In this document: piece by piece, positions 34,761-47,769 of the stretch
Layout: the number at the start of each line of letters is the position of its first letter
How positions within the stretch are numbered: the stretch's first letter is position 1
From: Glandiceps talaboti
Lineage: Eukaryota > Hemichordata > Enteropneusta > Spengelidae
Assembly: GCF_964340395.1 (NCBI RefSeq)
Contig: NC_135563.1
Coordinates: 20,659,651 to 20,723,650, forward strand
Reading direction: 5' to 3'
Length of the DNA: 64,000 nucleotides
Notes under the pieces: model-generated
Databases searched by the model: none
Told to the model about the DNA's origin: nothing
What the model saw: only the letters and a program-made list of their open reading frames with translations
Position numbers and translations under genes: made by a program

Positions 34761-37700
34761 TCCCATTTGCTCCAGCTCGTACACACACACGTCTCCCCCC
34801 CCCACACACACACGGTGCAGTGTGTCGTACATAACGCCACCCCGTTCAACCTAGCTGCAATAATTGTATGTAGCTTTGTTTTATCTACAATAGCTTTTTA
34901 TTTGTATATTTTATTTTGTGTGACTCAGCATTGTTCGTTTTACTGTTTATTTTCTTATGGGGATTTGCAAGGTTCCAGCGGAGGACCGAGAGCGACGTAG
35001 CGAAACCGCTACAGTACGCCATCTACGATCGGCCTACATATTGATACAAACCCTACCATCTGGCTATTAACTAAACTTCAATAAGAAGAGAACATTTTTT
35101 ATTTAGTTTTATTTAGAGACCCACTCTACAGATCGCTCTATGTGTGAAGGTAAGACATAGTGCTTGGTTCTGTTCTGTTCTGTTTTGTTTTCTTTCGGAG
35201 GGGGGGGGGGTCTATTTTACTCAAAATTATAGTCTTTTGATTTCAATTTTGGTGTTGAAGCAGGGAATCAGATGAAGTTAAGTTAAAAGAAAAACCTCAC
35301 CACTTACCATATGTATTCAACGTCAGTGTTCTGTTACAGATCAGTTCATGTTTTGACAACGTTCATCTGATCAAAAAGTAGAAATCAAACTTAGGCATGA
35401 AGAATATTATTTTTCTTCATTTAGAATTAGAATATTTCGAGTTAATGCAATAGGGGATAAGCGAGGAAATAAACTTCTGATTAATAGCTATGTCAGTCCA
35501 ATATTTACCCCTTGCACAATTCTAAGTAGTAAATTTCCTAAGTAGGAAATGATGATCCCGCGGTGTAGTCGATACGTTGATTTCAGCATAGAAAGTCGAT
35601 GAAATTAGCTCGTGTGTGTCTTCCGAGTCTAGAGGGAAACAATGCACTATGTAAACATTATGAATAAGACAGGGCGAAATCTAAGCTTAATGACACAACA
35701 ACCCTTCGAACTGTCTGTGTTTTATAACCGGTGAAATTCATGATGAATAATTAATACTGAGCAGGGTATTTCATCAGTATTGCCACTTCGCTTTCCTCTT
35801 TTTTTTTAATTGAACTCGAAAACACTTAAACAACGAAACATATTTTTTTACCAGCCACCGATTTTTAATCAAAACTTAACTTTTAAATTAACACAACGAA
35901 TTCATTTTGAGCGCAAGATCTTCCATGAGATACGACAAAATTTAAATACGTCATATTTTGCCAATGCCGTCTATCACCTTTTAGATAAATTTACAAGGCA
36001 TTCGCAGTCCCAAATTCGGAGAATACATTGCATTGATTTCATATCTAAGGACTTAAGGGGCCTACTACTCGACTTGCTTTGAGTTATGAACATTATATAG
36101 TTTATTAAAAATCACAAAACTGCTATTGTATGAGTTATGCTAGACATAATAGATTATGTTAGTAGGGGGTTTAAGATATTACAAATATTGTTTTATAAAA
36201 TGAGCGCAAAACAATATGATGTGAAATTTTCCGCGTGTTCGACCATTGCCCCACACCAGTTGCAAAACAAAAGGTTTTTACGATGAAGTTTCCCACAAGA
36301 AAGATTGACTAATGGGGGTTCCTTGAAAAATAAAAATATCAGTACATACATACATAATGGGGAAAATGTCGCAAAAAAAAACAATGAAATTTGAAGCTTG
36401 TACACTTCAGATATTGCCCAAATACCGAAAAATCAGTATGCAAATGAACTTTGAAGATTATAAGCTTAACAAGCTTTATAGGACATATGTACTCCTTTAC
36501 CATCAATGCATGTACCAAACTATCTGAAATTTAAAGCTTGCATTCTAAAGGTATTTCAAAACTATAAAAAATGATTATTTATGCAAATTAAACGTCGCAA
36601 TTAAAAACTACTTAAAAAACTAGGTGTGTGCCTTGTTATCATCAAAGCATGTACCAAATGATGTGATTATTTATGGAAATCATCACCCATTAAAACCATG
36701 CCAACAGGTTAAATACAAATGCGAAGTACAAGTGTGTCGTGTAGAAGAGGACAGTGGTTGCATAAGTTTTTTATTGGCGTTGGTGGCGCTGTAGCGCAAA
36801 TACCGACTGACCTCTCCTCTCCTAGACTACTTTACGCAAAGATCCAGCCGTTTAATGGCCTCGGAAGTGAAATACAATAATCTGGTGTCATAATTAAAAC
36901 TGTCGTAAAAATAAACTTTTATATTCACGTGTATATAATGTGAGGTAGAGCTTAGTATACTAGCTGGCTCTGTGGATCTATTCCGTCACTTGATGAGTCA
37001 CCCCGAGTCACAGATCTAGTTGTAGACAGGCTTTGTCTTTGTTTTCAAATTACTATAATTTTGTGACTTTTGTTGTACACATATTTGAGATGACAAAATC
37101 AAATGCATAGTAAACATAATGTACAACAAATGAAAGACCCGTTCTATATGCAAACTCATCAAAATTGAACAAATAATACTAAAATTTATAATTTGGAGAA
37201 ATTTATCACTACTGTGTACTAACAATTTTTGAAATCTCTATGTTTAGTGGTCATACTGTTGGCCCTCTTCAGGCCTCACAATGTGATGGCGACATTTGCT
37301 GTCAGCCAAAATGTACACTGAGTAAAATTGGAATCTTTACACACACTCTGCTCCTCCCATATGCCATAATCAAAATATGCCATGACCCATTTGTCCCGGC
37401 CTTCTCAGAGGCCGGATAATACCAGAAGACCAGAGGTTTTGCAGGAGACTGTAACTGTGTACAGAGATCAGTTCACCATCGGTAAAACTGTGACGTGTAT
37501 TCAACCAATTAATTAAATCAACAGCAAGTTGATATTAAACCTTATAACTTTTGAAGATTATTTCAGTGACAGACATCTGGTGAAGTGTTCTAATCGATGT
37601 AGTTGTCATAGTGACAAGGTCGTATAGGAATCAGTAACTCGATACTGTAGTGTGTGTTTCATTGCTGCTCATTGAGCATTGCGATCTAACGACCGCCACG

Positions 37701-38081
37701 TATTATCGGTGTATTTGAAGGATTGAGACGGGGCGAACTTGAGTCGATGTTCATCGTTTGAATGTAAATCGATTTTCCTTTGCTACTAGGTAAGCAAAAT
37801 GTAACTTTTGTTCCAGGATTATATAAGTAGATGGCCAGAAGTGATACACATTTGCATTGAATGTATATATTGATCAATATATAACTTATAAGTCGGTGGC
37901 TAGAACACACAAAGTTTGCTTTGTATGTATGAGTACTCCTTGATATGTACATGGATATGTGTGTCGCTGGCTATATAAGTCGTTGACGAGAATAACGATA
38001 CGATTTGTATTATATGTATTGTATGTGAATATATAGAAGGTCGATAGCTAGAGCAGCGAAATACTTTACTTTCTACACGCT

Positions 38082-38085
<4 letters not shown>

Positions 38086-38150
<65 letters not shown>
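38086..38150. repeat. (GA)n microsatellite
   Basis: About 32 uninterrupted GA units. Confidence 0.99.
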
Positions 38151-38153
<3 letters not shown>

Positions 38154-38447
38154 TACGTATTTTTTTTGTAAATCTCGATCACCAAAAATTAAAGGGGACC
38201 CCCTGCCCCCTTCACATCAGTTCACATCAGGATTAATACATTTCCCTAGCAATACAGAATGTGCTCTCCGAGAACGGTGATTCTTTGGTTGAGGATGAAC
38301 ACGTGTTGGGGTTTTCGGAGCGCATATTTTCCGACCTATGATATACCATAACTCAGACTTAGCCTAAAGTACAGAAATGACGGCAAAATATCCGTCGATT
38401 CGCAAAGAGTACTTACTTCTATATGACATATCATTCTTGCAAATTGG

Positions 38448-38575
38448 GTTCCATCCATCCATCCATCCATCCATCCATCCATCCATCCATCCACACAAAT
38501 TGGGTTCCATCCATCCATCCATCCACCCACGCACACACACACACACACACACACACTTGTGTGCGCACACATACA

Positions 38576-38620
<45 letters not shown>

Positions 38621-38628
38621 ATACACAC
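38448..38628. repeat. (CCAT)n and (CA)n compound microsatellite
   Basis: Two CCAT blocks, each introduced by the same AAATTGGGTT, are followed by CA repeats with an internal TGTGTGCGCACACA-like palindromic break near 38555-38570. The duplicated lead-in shows an in-array duplication. Confidence 0.97.
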
Positions 38629-39288
38629 GGTGGTAATTCCGTTTCAATCCTTCTATGAAAGTACTAAGTCTCTATTGACGATCAAGTACTACTATTAAAG
38701 TATAAGGAAGAGAACCACCAGCTGATTGGTCAGTTCAATCACCGCCTGTCAGTAGGCCAAACTCTGCCAACTTTACCTCCGTCTTCTGAAGTATAAATGT
38801 ATATAGATTGTTTCTTCACATTGTCTTCATGCTCTACCTGTATGTCATCATGTCAACTCTGTTGACAATCTCAGCAATGTTCCCATGATAATAGCGCCAT
38901 TAAAGATTGTCACGTCAGTAAACAAGACTTGGTATGTCTAGAATGTCCATCATTCTGTACTTAACCTTATTGAAATTTGCACAATGAATATCACACATCA
39001 AGAAACTGCCAAAGAACAAAGCTATCAGGCCAGGTTTATACATGTAGTCATTGTTGTTGGCAAAGGATGTTATACAAAGTATTATCTTTAGCAGGTTGAA
39101 TCACTGTACATCGTGTATAAATATGCAAACAAATTCAGAAGACACTGAACCATAATACACTGAAATGGGTACGTGATACGCGATATATAGTTGGTGTTAC
39201 TATCTATCTAAAGGAGATGTAGAGTGCTAGCCAAGGACAGCAAAGTCTAGTCGACAAGTAGCGCGGGCTAGCTTTTTTACCGTCTAGA

Positions 39289-39330
39289 TCCTGACAGGGA
39301 CCGTATTACGTCCCTATCAGGACCTCAGCT
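39289..39330. repeat. Short inverted repeat
   Basis: TCCTGACAGGGAC pairs with GTCCCTATCAGGA around CGTATTAC. The block resembles the terminal motif of the inverted-repeat element at 45275 (GACAGGGGCAGTATTACGTA), which suggests a related fragment. Confidence 0.6.
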
Positions 39331-40729
39331 ATCTATTTTTTTACTCTTGCTCACAATACTGGTAAGTCCAATTGCTAGCACACAATGTAGAGCTAATACG
39401 ATTGCATGTAAATTGATAACCTTCAGTTTAAAACAACGATGCTACGTTTGATCATACGTCATGCAATTCACGACAGCAGCTCAATCAATAGGCAACAAAT
39501 ACTTGATGAAGAAGAAGACCATCTAAATGAGCAAAGGAAACACATTTGTGTGTTTATTACTTTGTATGTAGTTAGACCTCAACAAAGAACGAACGACTAT
39601 AAAAACCAGTATTATTATGTAGGTGTTCAAACAGTTGTCTGGCAAAGTTAACGTAAAAGTTGGTCCATAATAAAAGAATAATGCTATGTAATACTAATAG
39701 CTTCACTAGAATCTCGGGTTTCAGACGCCCAAAACAGTGAGTGATATGTATAAGCGTAGTTCAAGGTATATGTTGTCAAAGGTTGCGGTCCACGCTGATA
39801 ATTGAACTAAATGCGAGAGATTGAATGGTACAAGAAAGAAAAGTGGGCGAGGGGTCAGCTCATATATATGGCATCTGTACTGGTGTAATCAAGATCTGGT
39901 TACACTCTCCAACTTGGAATGACCTCGATCAAGTACAAGAGACCATAACATTCTTCGGTTTTGTAATCCATACCCTTTCCCCGAGCAACGCGCTTCATTT
40001 TCAGACATGCTATCCAGTGACTCCTATTTCGATACACTTGTGGATTATGAGTACCAACTATCATAATTTCATAATTACGTGACCCCCATCCCTTAGCTTT
40101 TGTTCAAAATTTCATGATCCTCACATTAAAGCAAACTAATTTGAGTAATGACAAGGGGTGATAAATCACATGATGATTCAGTCCATCGTCAATGACTTTA
40201 CAGTGTCAAATAAATGTAGACTGTCTATTTACTTCATTTGCATTATAAACATTGGAGCTCTGGAAAGATAGTATGATTAGTTGCCAATATTAATCCGAAA
40301 TGTTTTCGACAGTTTAACCAAAATTCAAGTCACTATGTTTATAATCAGAAACAACTGTATGTAAAAGCACAAAGATGACGAGTGAAATGTTAAAGAGTGA
40401 TCATTTCCTGTCGCACTAGAAGAAATGCAGAACAAGTTTATTATTTCATCCGGATTGTGAACAACCATTATAAGTATATTTTGCAAAGATTTGTGGGGTG
40501 ACATGGAAAGTTAGTCTTACCCGTCCAGGTGTATCAAATCTTGATCGTAACACTCGTATATAACCATCAGGGAGTGTTCATTTTTCACATGGGGGTGTGC
40601 AGAGGATTTACAGGGGGTAATTTTCCTCAAGAAATATTCATGTTTAATGAGAGGGTAGGGGTATGAAAAACCTCTTCCATATCACTAGAGTTATTATTTG
40701 AGTACTCCCTTTGAACAGCAGTCAACTTC

Positions 40730-40731
<2 letters not shown>

Positions 40732-40764
<33 letters not shown>
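40732..40764. repeat. (AAGT)n microsatellite
   Basis: About eight tetramer units. Confidence 0.97.
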
Positions 40765-41073
40765 CTAATGTAATGTCTAGACTAGTTACGTTGTATTAGC
40801 ACTTGTAAGTTATAAAGTTTACAAATACAACAACAATGCATTTGGATAAAAAACACAAAATTCAACGCAGGTTTATAATTCTTCAGAACGTTGTGATCGA
40901 GGCGTGGCTTTTTTGATCAAATGTCGCCTTAGAAGATCTTGGAACGACACCTGATAAAAGCAAGTAATAAAACGTGTAATCATGTGAATACAATCCTTAA
41001 AAAGTTCAGTTGGTAAAATATCTGAAGTGTTTAGAGAAACGTCGACGTCGTGTTTGAAATGACAGACGATAAT

Positions 41074-41173
41074 GAATAGTTAACAGGTGTAGTAATATGA
41101 CCAATCAATGACAGCGTTATAAAGAATAGTTAACAGTTGTAGTAATATGACCAATCAATGACAGCATTATAAA
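41074..41173. repeat. 50-bp direct repeat, two copies, each ending in TTATAAA
   Basis: Copies 41074-41123 and 41124-41173 differ at two positions. Each contains CCAATCA and ends with TTATAAA. The second copy lies about 50 bp upstream of the candidate signal-peptide exon. Confidence 0.93.
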
Positions 41174-41221
41174 GCTTTCCCTACTGTACATGAAAAGTTC
41201 AGAAATGTACTGCTCAGTTCG

Positions 41222-41350
41222 ATGAGAGGAACATCAGTCGTCTTGATCTTAGCAATGGCCGCCTCCAACATATATTGTGACGAGTCCTTGAGTGTCTGCA
41301 GTGTTAGTAGTGCGTTACCACTGGCAACCAGCTTTAATGTGATTTATACT
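41222..41350 (+). CDS. Candidate first exon of a secreted-peptide gene
   Basis: The ATG at 41222 begins MRGTSVVLILAMAASNIYC, which looks like a signal peptide, followed by DESLSVCSVSSALPLATSFN. The frame reaches a strong GTAAGAG donor at 41351 after exactly 43 codons. A TATAAAG lies at 41168-41174, about 50 bp upstream of the ATG. I recognise no family and could not find a following exon, so it may be chance. The whole open frame runs on to 41470. Confidence 0.25.
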
Positions 41351-41960
41351 GTAAGAGTTTGTACCAGAATACTTCACGATGAACAACCAGACAAGTACAT
41401 TAGTGAACCATTTTTCGTTCACACTGGCGGACCTTTCTCCTCATTGTCACCAACTTTCATCGTACCATAGAACGTTTTGGAGGTTATCAATGCCAAATCA
41501 TCGAAAATTCCCATCACAGTCCGACTTCAGTACTGTGCCTGACCATCGAAAATGTTTGTCGCGAACAGGTCACCTTCTCGCCTGGTGGATTTTAAACTTC
41601 AAGTTGAAATGAACAAAACTGCAATGTTTTATATGTACAAGTACGTCAGTGACATAAATACGTTAGTAAGTATGTGAACGACCAGACGAGTGCATTATGA
41701 GGAGATAGAGTGCGTGGAGTGAAGATCTTTGGAATTCGGTAAATCAACGATTTTCGCAGTCACATGATTCCAGATCATGCAAATGGAAAATGAAGTCGCC
41801 AGCAAGCAATAAATGCCCAGGTGATTGAAAAATCATTTTTAGGTATGGATGAAAATTCCTAAAGAAATTAAGCCAGTTTTTTTTTTACTAACTATAAACC
41901 TAGATCAGTTTTACAACGTTACCAAATTTACTAAGCATTTGTTCCTACTCACTATAGCCT

Positions 41961-42092
41961 TAACGTGAAATGCACCTCGGAAACAAACTGTTTAAACTTA
42001 TGCTATTGATTCGTTCAAGAAAACTCCAACCTATTCTCAGTTACAAATGAAGAAATTTCAAGGGTTACCATACAAAATGTTGAAGGTCAAAT
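41961..42092 (+). repeat. Dispersed repeat family, copy 2
   Basis: The same ordered blocks as the minus-strand copy at 12645-12775 (GAAATGCACCTCGG, AAACTGTTTAAA, AAGAAAACTCCAACC, ACCATACAAAATGTTGAAG), with a 22-bp insertion near 42040. Confidence 0.8.
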
Positions 42093-42119
42093 ATTATATT
42101 GCAATATTGTCGCCGAATA

Positions 42120-42198
42120 ATGTGTTAATTCTATCTCAAAAGGACCGGAATCGAACTTTGATTTTCATCCCAGAGGGACATTCTACCTACTAGCCTGT
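42120..42198 (-). other. Possible decayed tRNA-derived SINE
   Basis: The minus strand has CTAGTAGGTAGAATG and then AAAGTTCGATTCCGG, a good B box with a shortened A box. It abuts the dispersed repeat copy ending at 42092. Not a functional tRNA. Confidence 0.3.
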
Positions 42199-43025
42199 TT
42201 TACAATTTGTGGCTTCGCCAAATTTCTCTGTCGTTGCTGACTATAGGGTGTTGACCCCATTTCATTATATACAGTATACTCTCCAATATCTATCTTCGCT
42301 CAGCCTCATACCACACTTCTTCTAGTTGTCTGAGGTTCAGCCAAGGAATATACGAGTGACCTAAGGGGCCCTTGTCAATACGAGTAGTTAGACGAGTAGT
42401 GACAACCCTTATGGCGCGAGTATTTTCCGGCTGAATGAAGACACATTTTGAGAAATAATATGATTAAACCATCGGTTGGGTTGCAGGTAGATACTGTGGT
42501 AAAACTGTACATGCGACCATTTCAATATTGTGCGTGTGTTAAGTTGAGGAAAATCGTGAATTTGGAGTAATGAATCTAACCAAACAAATATAACATATTA
42601 TTACAACCTGGTCATAATGTTATCATGAATCATTTGGTTGATCAGATACTAACTTTTAAGCATGGGAAATTGTTTGCATAGTAACATGTATCTGTCCGTC
42701 TATCTCTGCCTATCTGCTGTTCTCTCCATTTGTCCATCTGCTTGTGCATGCCATCATTTCTGGAAAAACAATGTCTGTAATTAGATGAAATTAAGCATAC
42801 GGCTCAGTAGCATGAAATAGGTGTTAGAATACTCTTTTGTGACCTTTTTGCTTATTTGTAGAATTCCATGTCACTGCGACCTTTTGCATTCAATAAGTCA
42901 TGAAAAGATATGTGATATATTTCTGATATGTCCTTCCAAACTACGCGCCACATTCTGCATTTGGGAATAGTGAGGGAAGCTCTTCTCATATCAATACATA
43001 TCCGTCTGCATTGGTGTGCGAATGC

Positions 43026-43057
<32 letters not shown>

Positions 43058-44879
43058 GCCTGTCTGTCTGTATGTATATATGTATGCATGTATGTATGTA
43101 TGTATGTATGTATGTATGTATGTATGTATGTATGTATGTATGTCATTGCGTCTGTGTCTGTGTCTGTGTCTGCGTCTGTGTCTGTGTCTGTGTCTGTGTC
43201 TGTCTGCCTGCCTGTGTACCGATTATGCCCATTTGATGTAGTTTTTTTTTTCATTTCAAATGAATAATCAATGAAATTTACAACTTAAATAATATTCTAT
43301 GTATCATGTAGTAGCTAAGAATTTCACAACCCGATAATGGGTGAAGAAACTAATCAAAAGACCTTAAGGGGTGCATTCAGTTTGCATTTGGTATACATTT
43401 GTTTGAAGGAGAGGGGAGTCAACATAAAAATACAGTACTCTAAAGGAGACTCCTCGCCCCCCCCCTCAATTATTGTGGACACTCCCTTAGTTGGTGACGC
43501 CTAACCGATAGCTTGGACAAATGCAAACAGCAACTGTTCCTGTCTGTAATCAATCATTACTAATATTGGCATTTATGAGCAACAAGCGTTAGTAGTTTTC
43601 AAATAGTAGTAATAGTATAGATTCTGTGATAAATTGATCTGGCCATTGTACGTACAGCTTAGAGTTCGATAAGCGAGATCTTTATGGGTACGCTTAGACT
43701 GTTGATAAACTTATCAAAATTTCGGTGCTAGAATGGTAATAAATGCAATTAGAAGCATTTTATTCGTTCGAATTTACATGGTAGCAAAACGCAAACAAGT
43801 TTTTAGTTGATTCTTTAGATATAGTCAAGATATGCAATGGTGTGAAAGATGACTGAAGAGAAAAGACAATATCAAAGTTGCGGGACACACTCCGTTAAAA
43901 TCAAAACTTTTTTGTAATACGGAGCAATTGGTTACGTTTTGTTCCGTGACTTCCAATCCTCTGTACCATCGGTCTCAAAAATGTATTAATCATTCTGAAA
44001 GCAAGCACGGAAAAATTGTCTCATAATGAATTTTTCAATAAATACTTTAACAATTACTGTGTAGGTTAACTATCTAAAAGGGGAATTATCCCCAGTTTCT
44101 GACAACAAGGTAGGTTTAAACTCACGTTTCAGACAAATGATAAAGATTCGTTTGTTTATTACATGTACATGATGTACACAGTGATGAATATTAAGACATG
44201 TAAAATGATACAGTACTACACTGTCATTTATCGAAATCAAACAAGACAAGTTCAAAATAACATTAATGGCTCATGTTGAGATCAATGTCTCAGTTTGCAT
44301 GTGACGTACATTATGTGACCCGGTTGACCTTTTACACCACTATTACGCATGCAGTGCCTGTCCGATGTTCGTGATGTTAGACCAGTTTGATGAAAGGACT
44401 ACTTTCACTCAGTGTGGTCTCGTCTTCATGTACAATATAAATAATTCTGGCCATTGAGGCTTTTTCACACAGTACGTCAAAATTCATCGTCGTAAACTAT
44501 TTTTACTCTTTTACGGCACCATCCGTCATTCGCAGTGTCGCGGAATAAATATCAGCTCTGGTTTGCGAGAACGGTCAAAATAATTCACAAATATCTCAAA
44601 CGGACTACTACGTCAGCCTTAGAGAATTTTAACTTAACGAATTTGGATATATTTTGCTTTTGATATTTGATTCACTTTGACACTGATGGCAGTCCACTTA
44701 TTTCTCTATATCACCAATATACAATCCGTTATGACCGTTTTAGTTGCCTGGAAGGGGGGGGGGACTATTACAATGGGTTCCATCAGTCCCAATTTCTTTC
44801 AAATCTGGCACAAAGGTGACATGTCATATGGGACATATGTATGTCACTTTGTTACATGGCATTCACACATTTGACTGAA
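42199..44879. other. Intergenic, no gene seen
   Basis: No supportable exon. Apart from the microsatellite at 43025-43210 it is AT-rich. A TTTTCCGGCTGAATGAAGA stretch near 42425 matches, inverted, a stretch near 32700, a hint of another dispersed repeat. Confidence 0.5.
43025..43210. repeat. (TGTC)n-(ATGT)n-(TGTCTG)n compound microsatellite
   Basis: Three successive repeat types in one tract. Open frames on both strands are artefacts. Confidence 0.99.
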
Positions 44880-45220
44880 TGATGGCCATATTTCTAGTTA
44901 AAAATCAATATATGTGGCATAACTCAAAAACAATGAAACTCCATTCAAGTGTCTACCACTTTATTATAAAGCTTTAAGACCTTGACCTTTGACCTTTACG
45001 TTCAGGTTCTGTTATCAAAATCAATCCAAGTCTTGCCTATTAGACACTTTGTAGTATTTATTTTCTGCCAATTTCATTTCAATCATGGTTACAGGTAATA
45101 TAGAAGAAAAGAAAGATACATAAGAATTACTTTTGATGCCCATATTTGGAGTAACAAATCAATATATTACTGCATAACTCAAAAACTTTAATACATAGAG
45201 TCTCCATTCAAGTGTTTAAC
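44880..45220. repeat. Diverged direct repeat of about 80 bp
   Basis: The block at about 44885-44962 returns at about 45140-45215. Shared pieces are AAATCAATATAT, GCATAACTCAAAAAC and CTCCATTCAAGTGT. Confidence 0.75.
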
Positions 45221-45265
45221 CCCGTGTAATCACGAGCGCACGCTTCATATCAGTCATCAATATCC

Positions 45266-45683
45266 ATCCATTTCTAGTCTAGTTCCAGACAGGGGCAGTA
45301 TTACGTATTAAAAACTTCACCACTTCCCAAGTCTAGTCAAGGCCCTGACGAAAGGTTTTAATTGTGGTTTTACCCCACAGTGAGTAAAGCAAAAACGGCG
45401 CATGTCAGTAGTAATCCATCATAAACTGACAGGCTGTCGTCATCATTCTCATGTTTCTAGGATGTAGGACTGATATGATATGTAAATATCCAAATCAAGT
45501 CTCCACCTCCAGTCTGTTTAAACTAAAATCACGAGAGGATTCGAGGACATCATCATGTTTGAACATGGTTGGGGGGAGCACAGATATCTGTGCTCGAGCA
45601 ATGGCCTTGACTAGACTGGGAAAGTGATGAAGTTTTTAATATGTAATACTGTCCCTGTCTGGCGAACTAGACTAATCCATTTC
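45266..45683. mobile_element. 400-bp inverted-repeat element with perfect 9-bp target duplication
   Basis: The element spans 45275-45674 and starts TAGTCTAGTTCCAGACAGG. Its 73-bp ends are inverted copies with about 85% identity. ATCCATTTC stands immediately outside both ends (45266-45274 and 45675-45683), a perfect 9-bp direct repeat, which I read as a target-site duplication. Long inverted repeats with a 9-bp duplication fit a non-autonomous Mutator-like (MULE) element. No transposase is encoded in the 250-bp interior. Superfamily assignment is inference. Confidence 0.85.
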
Positions 45684-47040
45684 CTGCATATTACAGAGTC
45701 TGACACTTTTTAGTATTTATTTGTTGCCACTGATTTCTTTTAAATGACATCGGTTCCATTCAGTCACATATAAGTAAAAGTATTTGAGGGAAGTGTGTCT
45801 TCTACGGAGACTTGTTCATGTGCTCAAATTGAACATGTTCTAACTATAGACATTATGGGTGAGCGAACAATTTTCCTTGGTCGTCATAATGTGTTATTGA
45901 TACAAACCAAGGCATCGTAATACATGTGCATTAAAGTATGTGTCGTGATAAATATCATATCAGGGCCAATGGTAGCTAGAACGTCGAAAGTTCATTGAAC
46001 CTATAAAGGCTATATCACTGCTCCTGAAACGCTGTTGATCGGCTTACTGTGTAGTTTATCGATATACGATGTTCAAACGGGGAAGTACTCACTCGCATTG
46101 CTGTTCCAATCGTCAGTCTGTTCCATTTAAGACTAAAACGTTGAATTAGCCGACCAACTAGTTTCTTCTCAAACCATCTCTTATACGAGGTACCGTACCG
46201 ACTTGGATTGCGTTGAGTAGAACTCACAACGAAACATACGTATCTGGTTCAACGAACGCCAAGCTAACCACTTGGTTGATTTTATTACATGACCAATCTC
46301 CGTCTCCGTTCCTCCCAAGATGGGCTAAAAACCTATTACTTAAATACATTTCAAAGTTTACACAAATCTCCATTCTTAGAGTATGACGTATTCTTAAGTC
46401 TTATGAAAGACATCTTCTGAGATCTAATATCCAATCACCTTCTCTAGATTAGTAATACAAGTTCATATATCAAAGACCATAAAATAGTTGTGTAATATCA
46501 TAATTATACTTCTACAAAACAATGAAGTCATATAATGAAATTCTAAAATTAACACATCATGTCATATTAAAACTTGTTGACAGTTCAATCGTACCTGGTA
46601 CAAACAATTTCGAAATACCCAATATTGAGATGTCAAAGACCTATGTTGTTAGGCGTAACAGAATGTCACTGTGTGTACAAAGTTTAAATGCTTTTTGACT
46701 TCAATTTAGAATTCATAATGAAAATTTACCAAAATATCCTTAATGGATAAAATTTAGGTCTGTGAATCGTAACACTCCACATTTGTAGCTGTGACATGAC
46801 AGTATCTACCGTTTGATCAAGCCTTAGATCCCAAGCCTGACTGTACGTGACAATGCTGCAGATACATGTGTGTGTATTTACTTCTGCTTCTGCTTGATAC
46901 TGTTCAAATACCTTGTTGTTATCACACACGTGTCAGTGTGGTACAGAAATTATGAGATGAGTTTATCCTGTGCAAAACACCTAGAGGTTATCTCACACAG
47001 GTCAGTGTGGTACTGAAGTGATGTGATGAGTTTACTTTTT
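45684..47040. other. Intergenic, no gene seen
   Basis: Open frames at 46015-46227 and 46726-46929 on the minus strand have no recognisable domain. A phrase around CACACGTGTCAGTGTGGTAC returns as CACAGGTCAGTGTGGTAC at 46925-47020, a small direct repeat. Confidence 0.45.
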
Positions 47041-47504
47041 TTAATGCGCTCTAGTTTGCAGTTCTTGTAAGTTTACTTGCAGAAGAAGTGTTTGAATATG
47101 GGGGGGGGGGGGGTTACCATGGATTTCTTTGTAGATGGAGATTTGTCCATAGTCATTGGTCTTGTAATGTTTTAGTGTTTCCCATTGTAAGTCATGCAGT
47201 TTATCTGTAACTCTAGCTTTAGATTTTGTCATTTTGAGCAACGAAGTATATTGCGCAACGTTGTATTTTCTAAAGTGATGTCTTGTTATTTTGATGGTGG
47301 GGATCCCAGATATTTGCGTAGTACTCCAATTTTGTTCCGGCGGACTAGGGTTTTGTGGGCAGTTTCTTTGATGGCGTTGTCACAAGAGCTGGTGTTTCTT
47401 CCGATGATGCTTAGCACTTTACTAATATTAGCTTTATTGACGACATGGCAAAGAACTTTTGTTTGTATACATGCAATTTGTTGACGTGTATCATGGTCTA
47501 TCAC
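47041..47504 (-). pseudogene. LINE ORF2 C-terminal fragment, minus strand
   Basis: Two minus-strand frames in succession match the C-terminal part of a non-LTR retrotransposon: CDNAIKETAHKTLVR in the first, then after a stop and frame change ARVTDKLHDLQWETLKHYKT and IYKEIHGNPPPPHI. The family pattern is usually IKE.AYKTLVRP.LEY, then VT..L..LQW.TL..RR, then YKI.HG. A G-run near 47101 interrupts the tail. Dead copy, 5'-truncated. Confidence 0.75.
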
Positions 47505-47769
47505 TATGTCTTATTCGTATTTCATATAACGTAACACAATAAGGACTGCTGGTACCTCGCACAGATTACACGTGTCCATACCATTGATCCAACCTCAAAA
47601 AAAGTACAAGTGAATTTGCTTCAATGAAATACATCACGCAAAGACAAATTTAGGTAAAAACAATGACAACTGGTACAAAAATAACAGCGGGTGCCTTCCA
47701 TGTAGGTTCAGTCAGTGTTTTTATTACTAGTATGCTTACATCTGAGGAAGTTACATTTGTATAATGTAA

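Larger units (their letters stand above)
34761..41073. other. Intergenic, repeats but no supportable gene
   Basis: Open frames here (for example 35810-36082, 36193-36405, 39439-39651, 39825-40082) have no recognisable domain or splice context. The block holds imperfect tandem units around 36400-36700 (AAGCTTG and CATGTACCAAA recur), degenerate units around 37820-38060 with ATATAAGT and GGCTAGAA cores, and the microsatellites listed separately. Confidence 0.5.
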
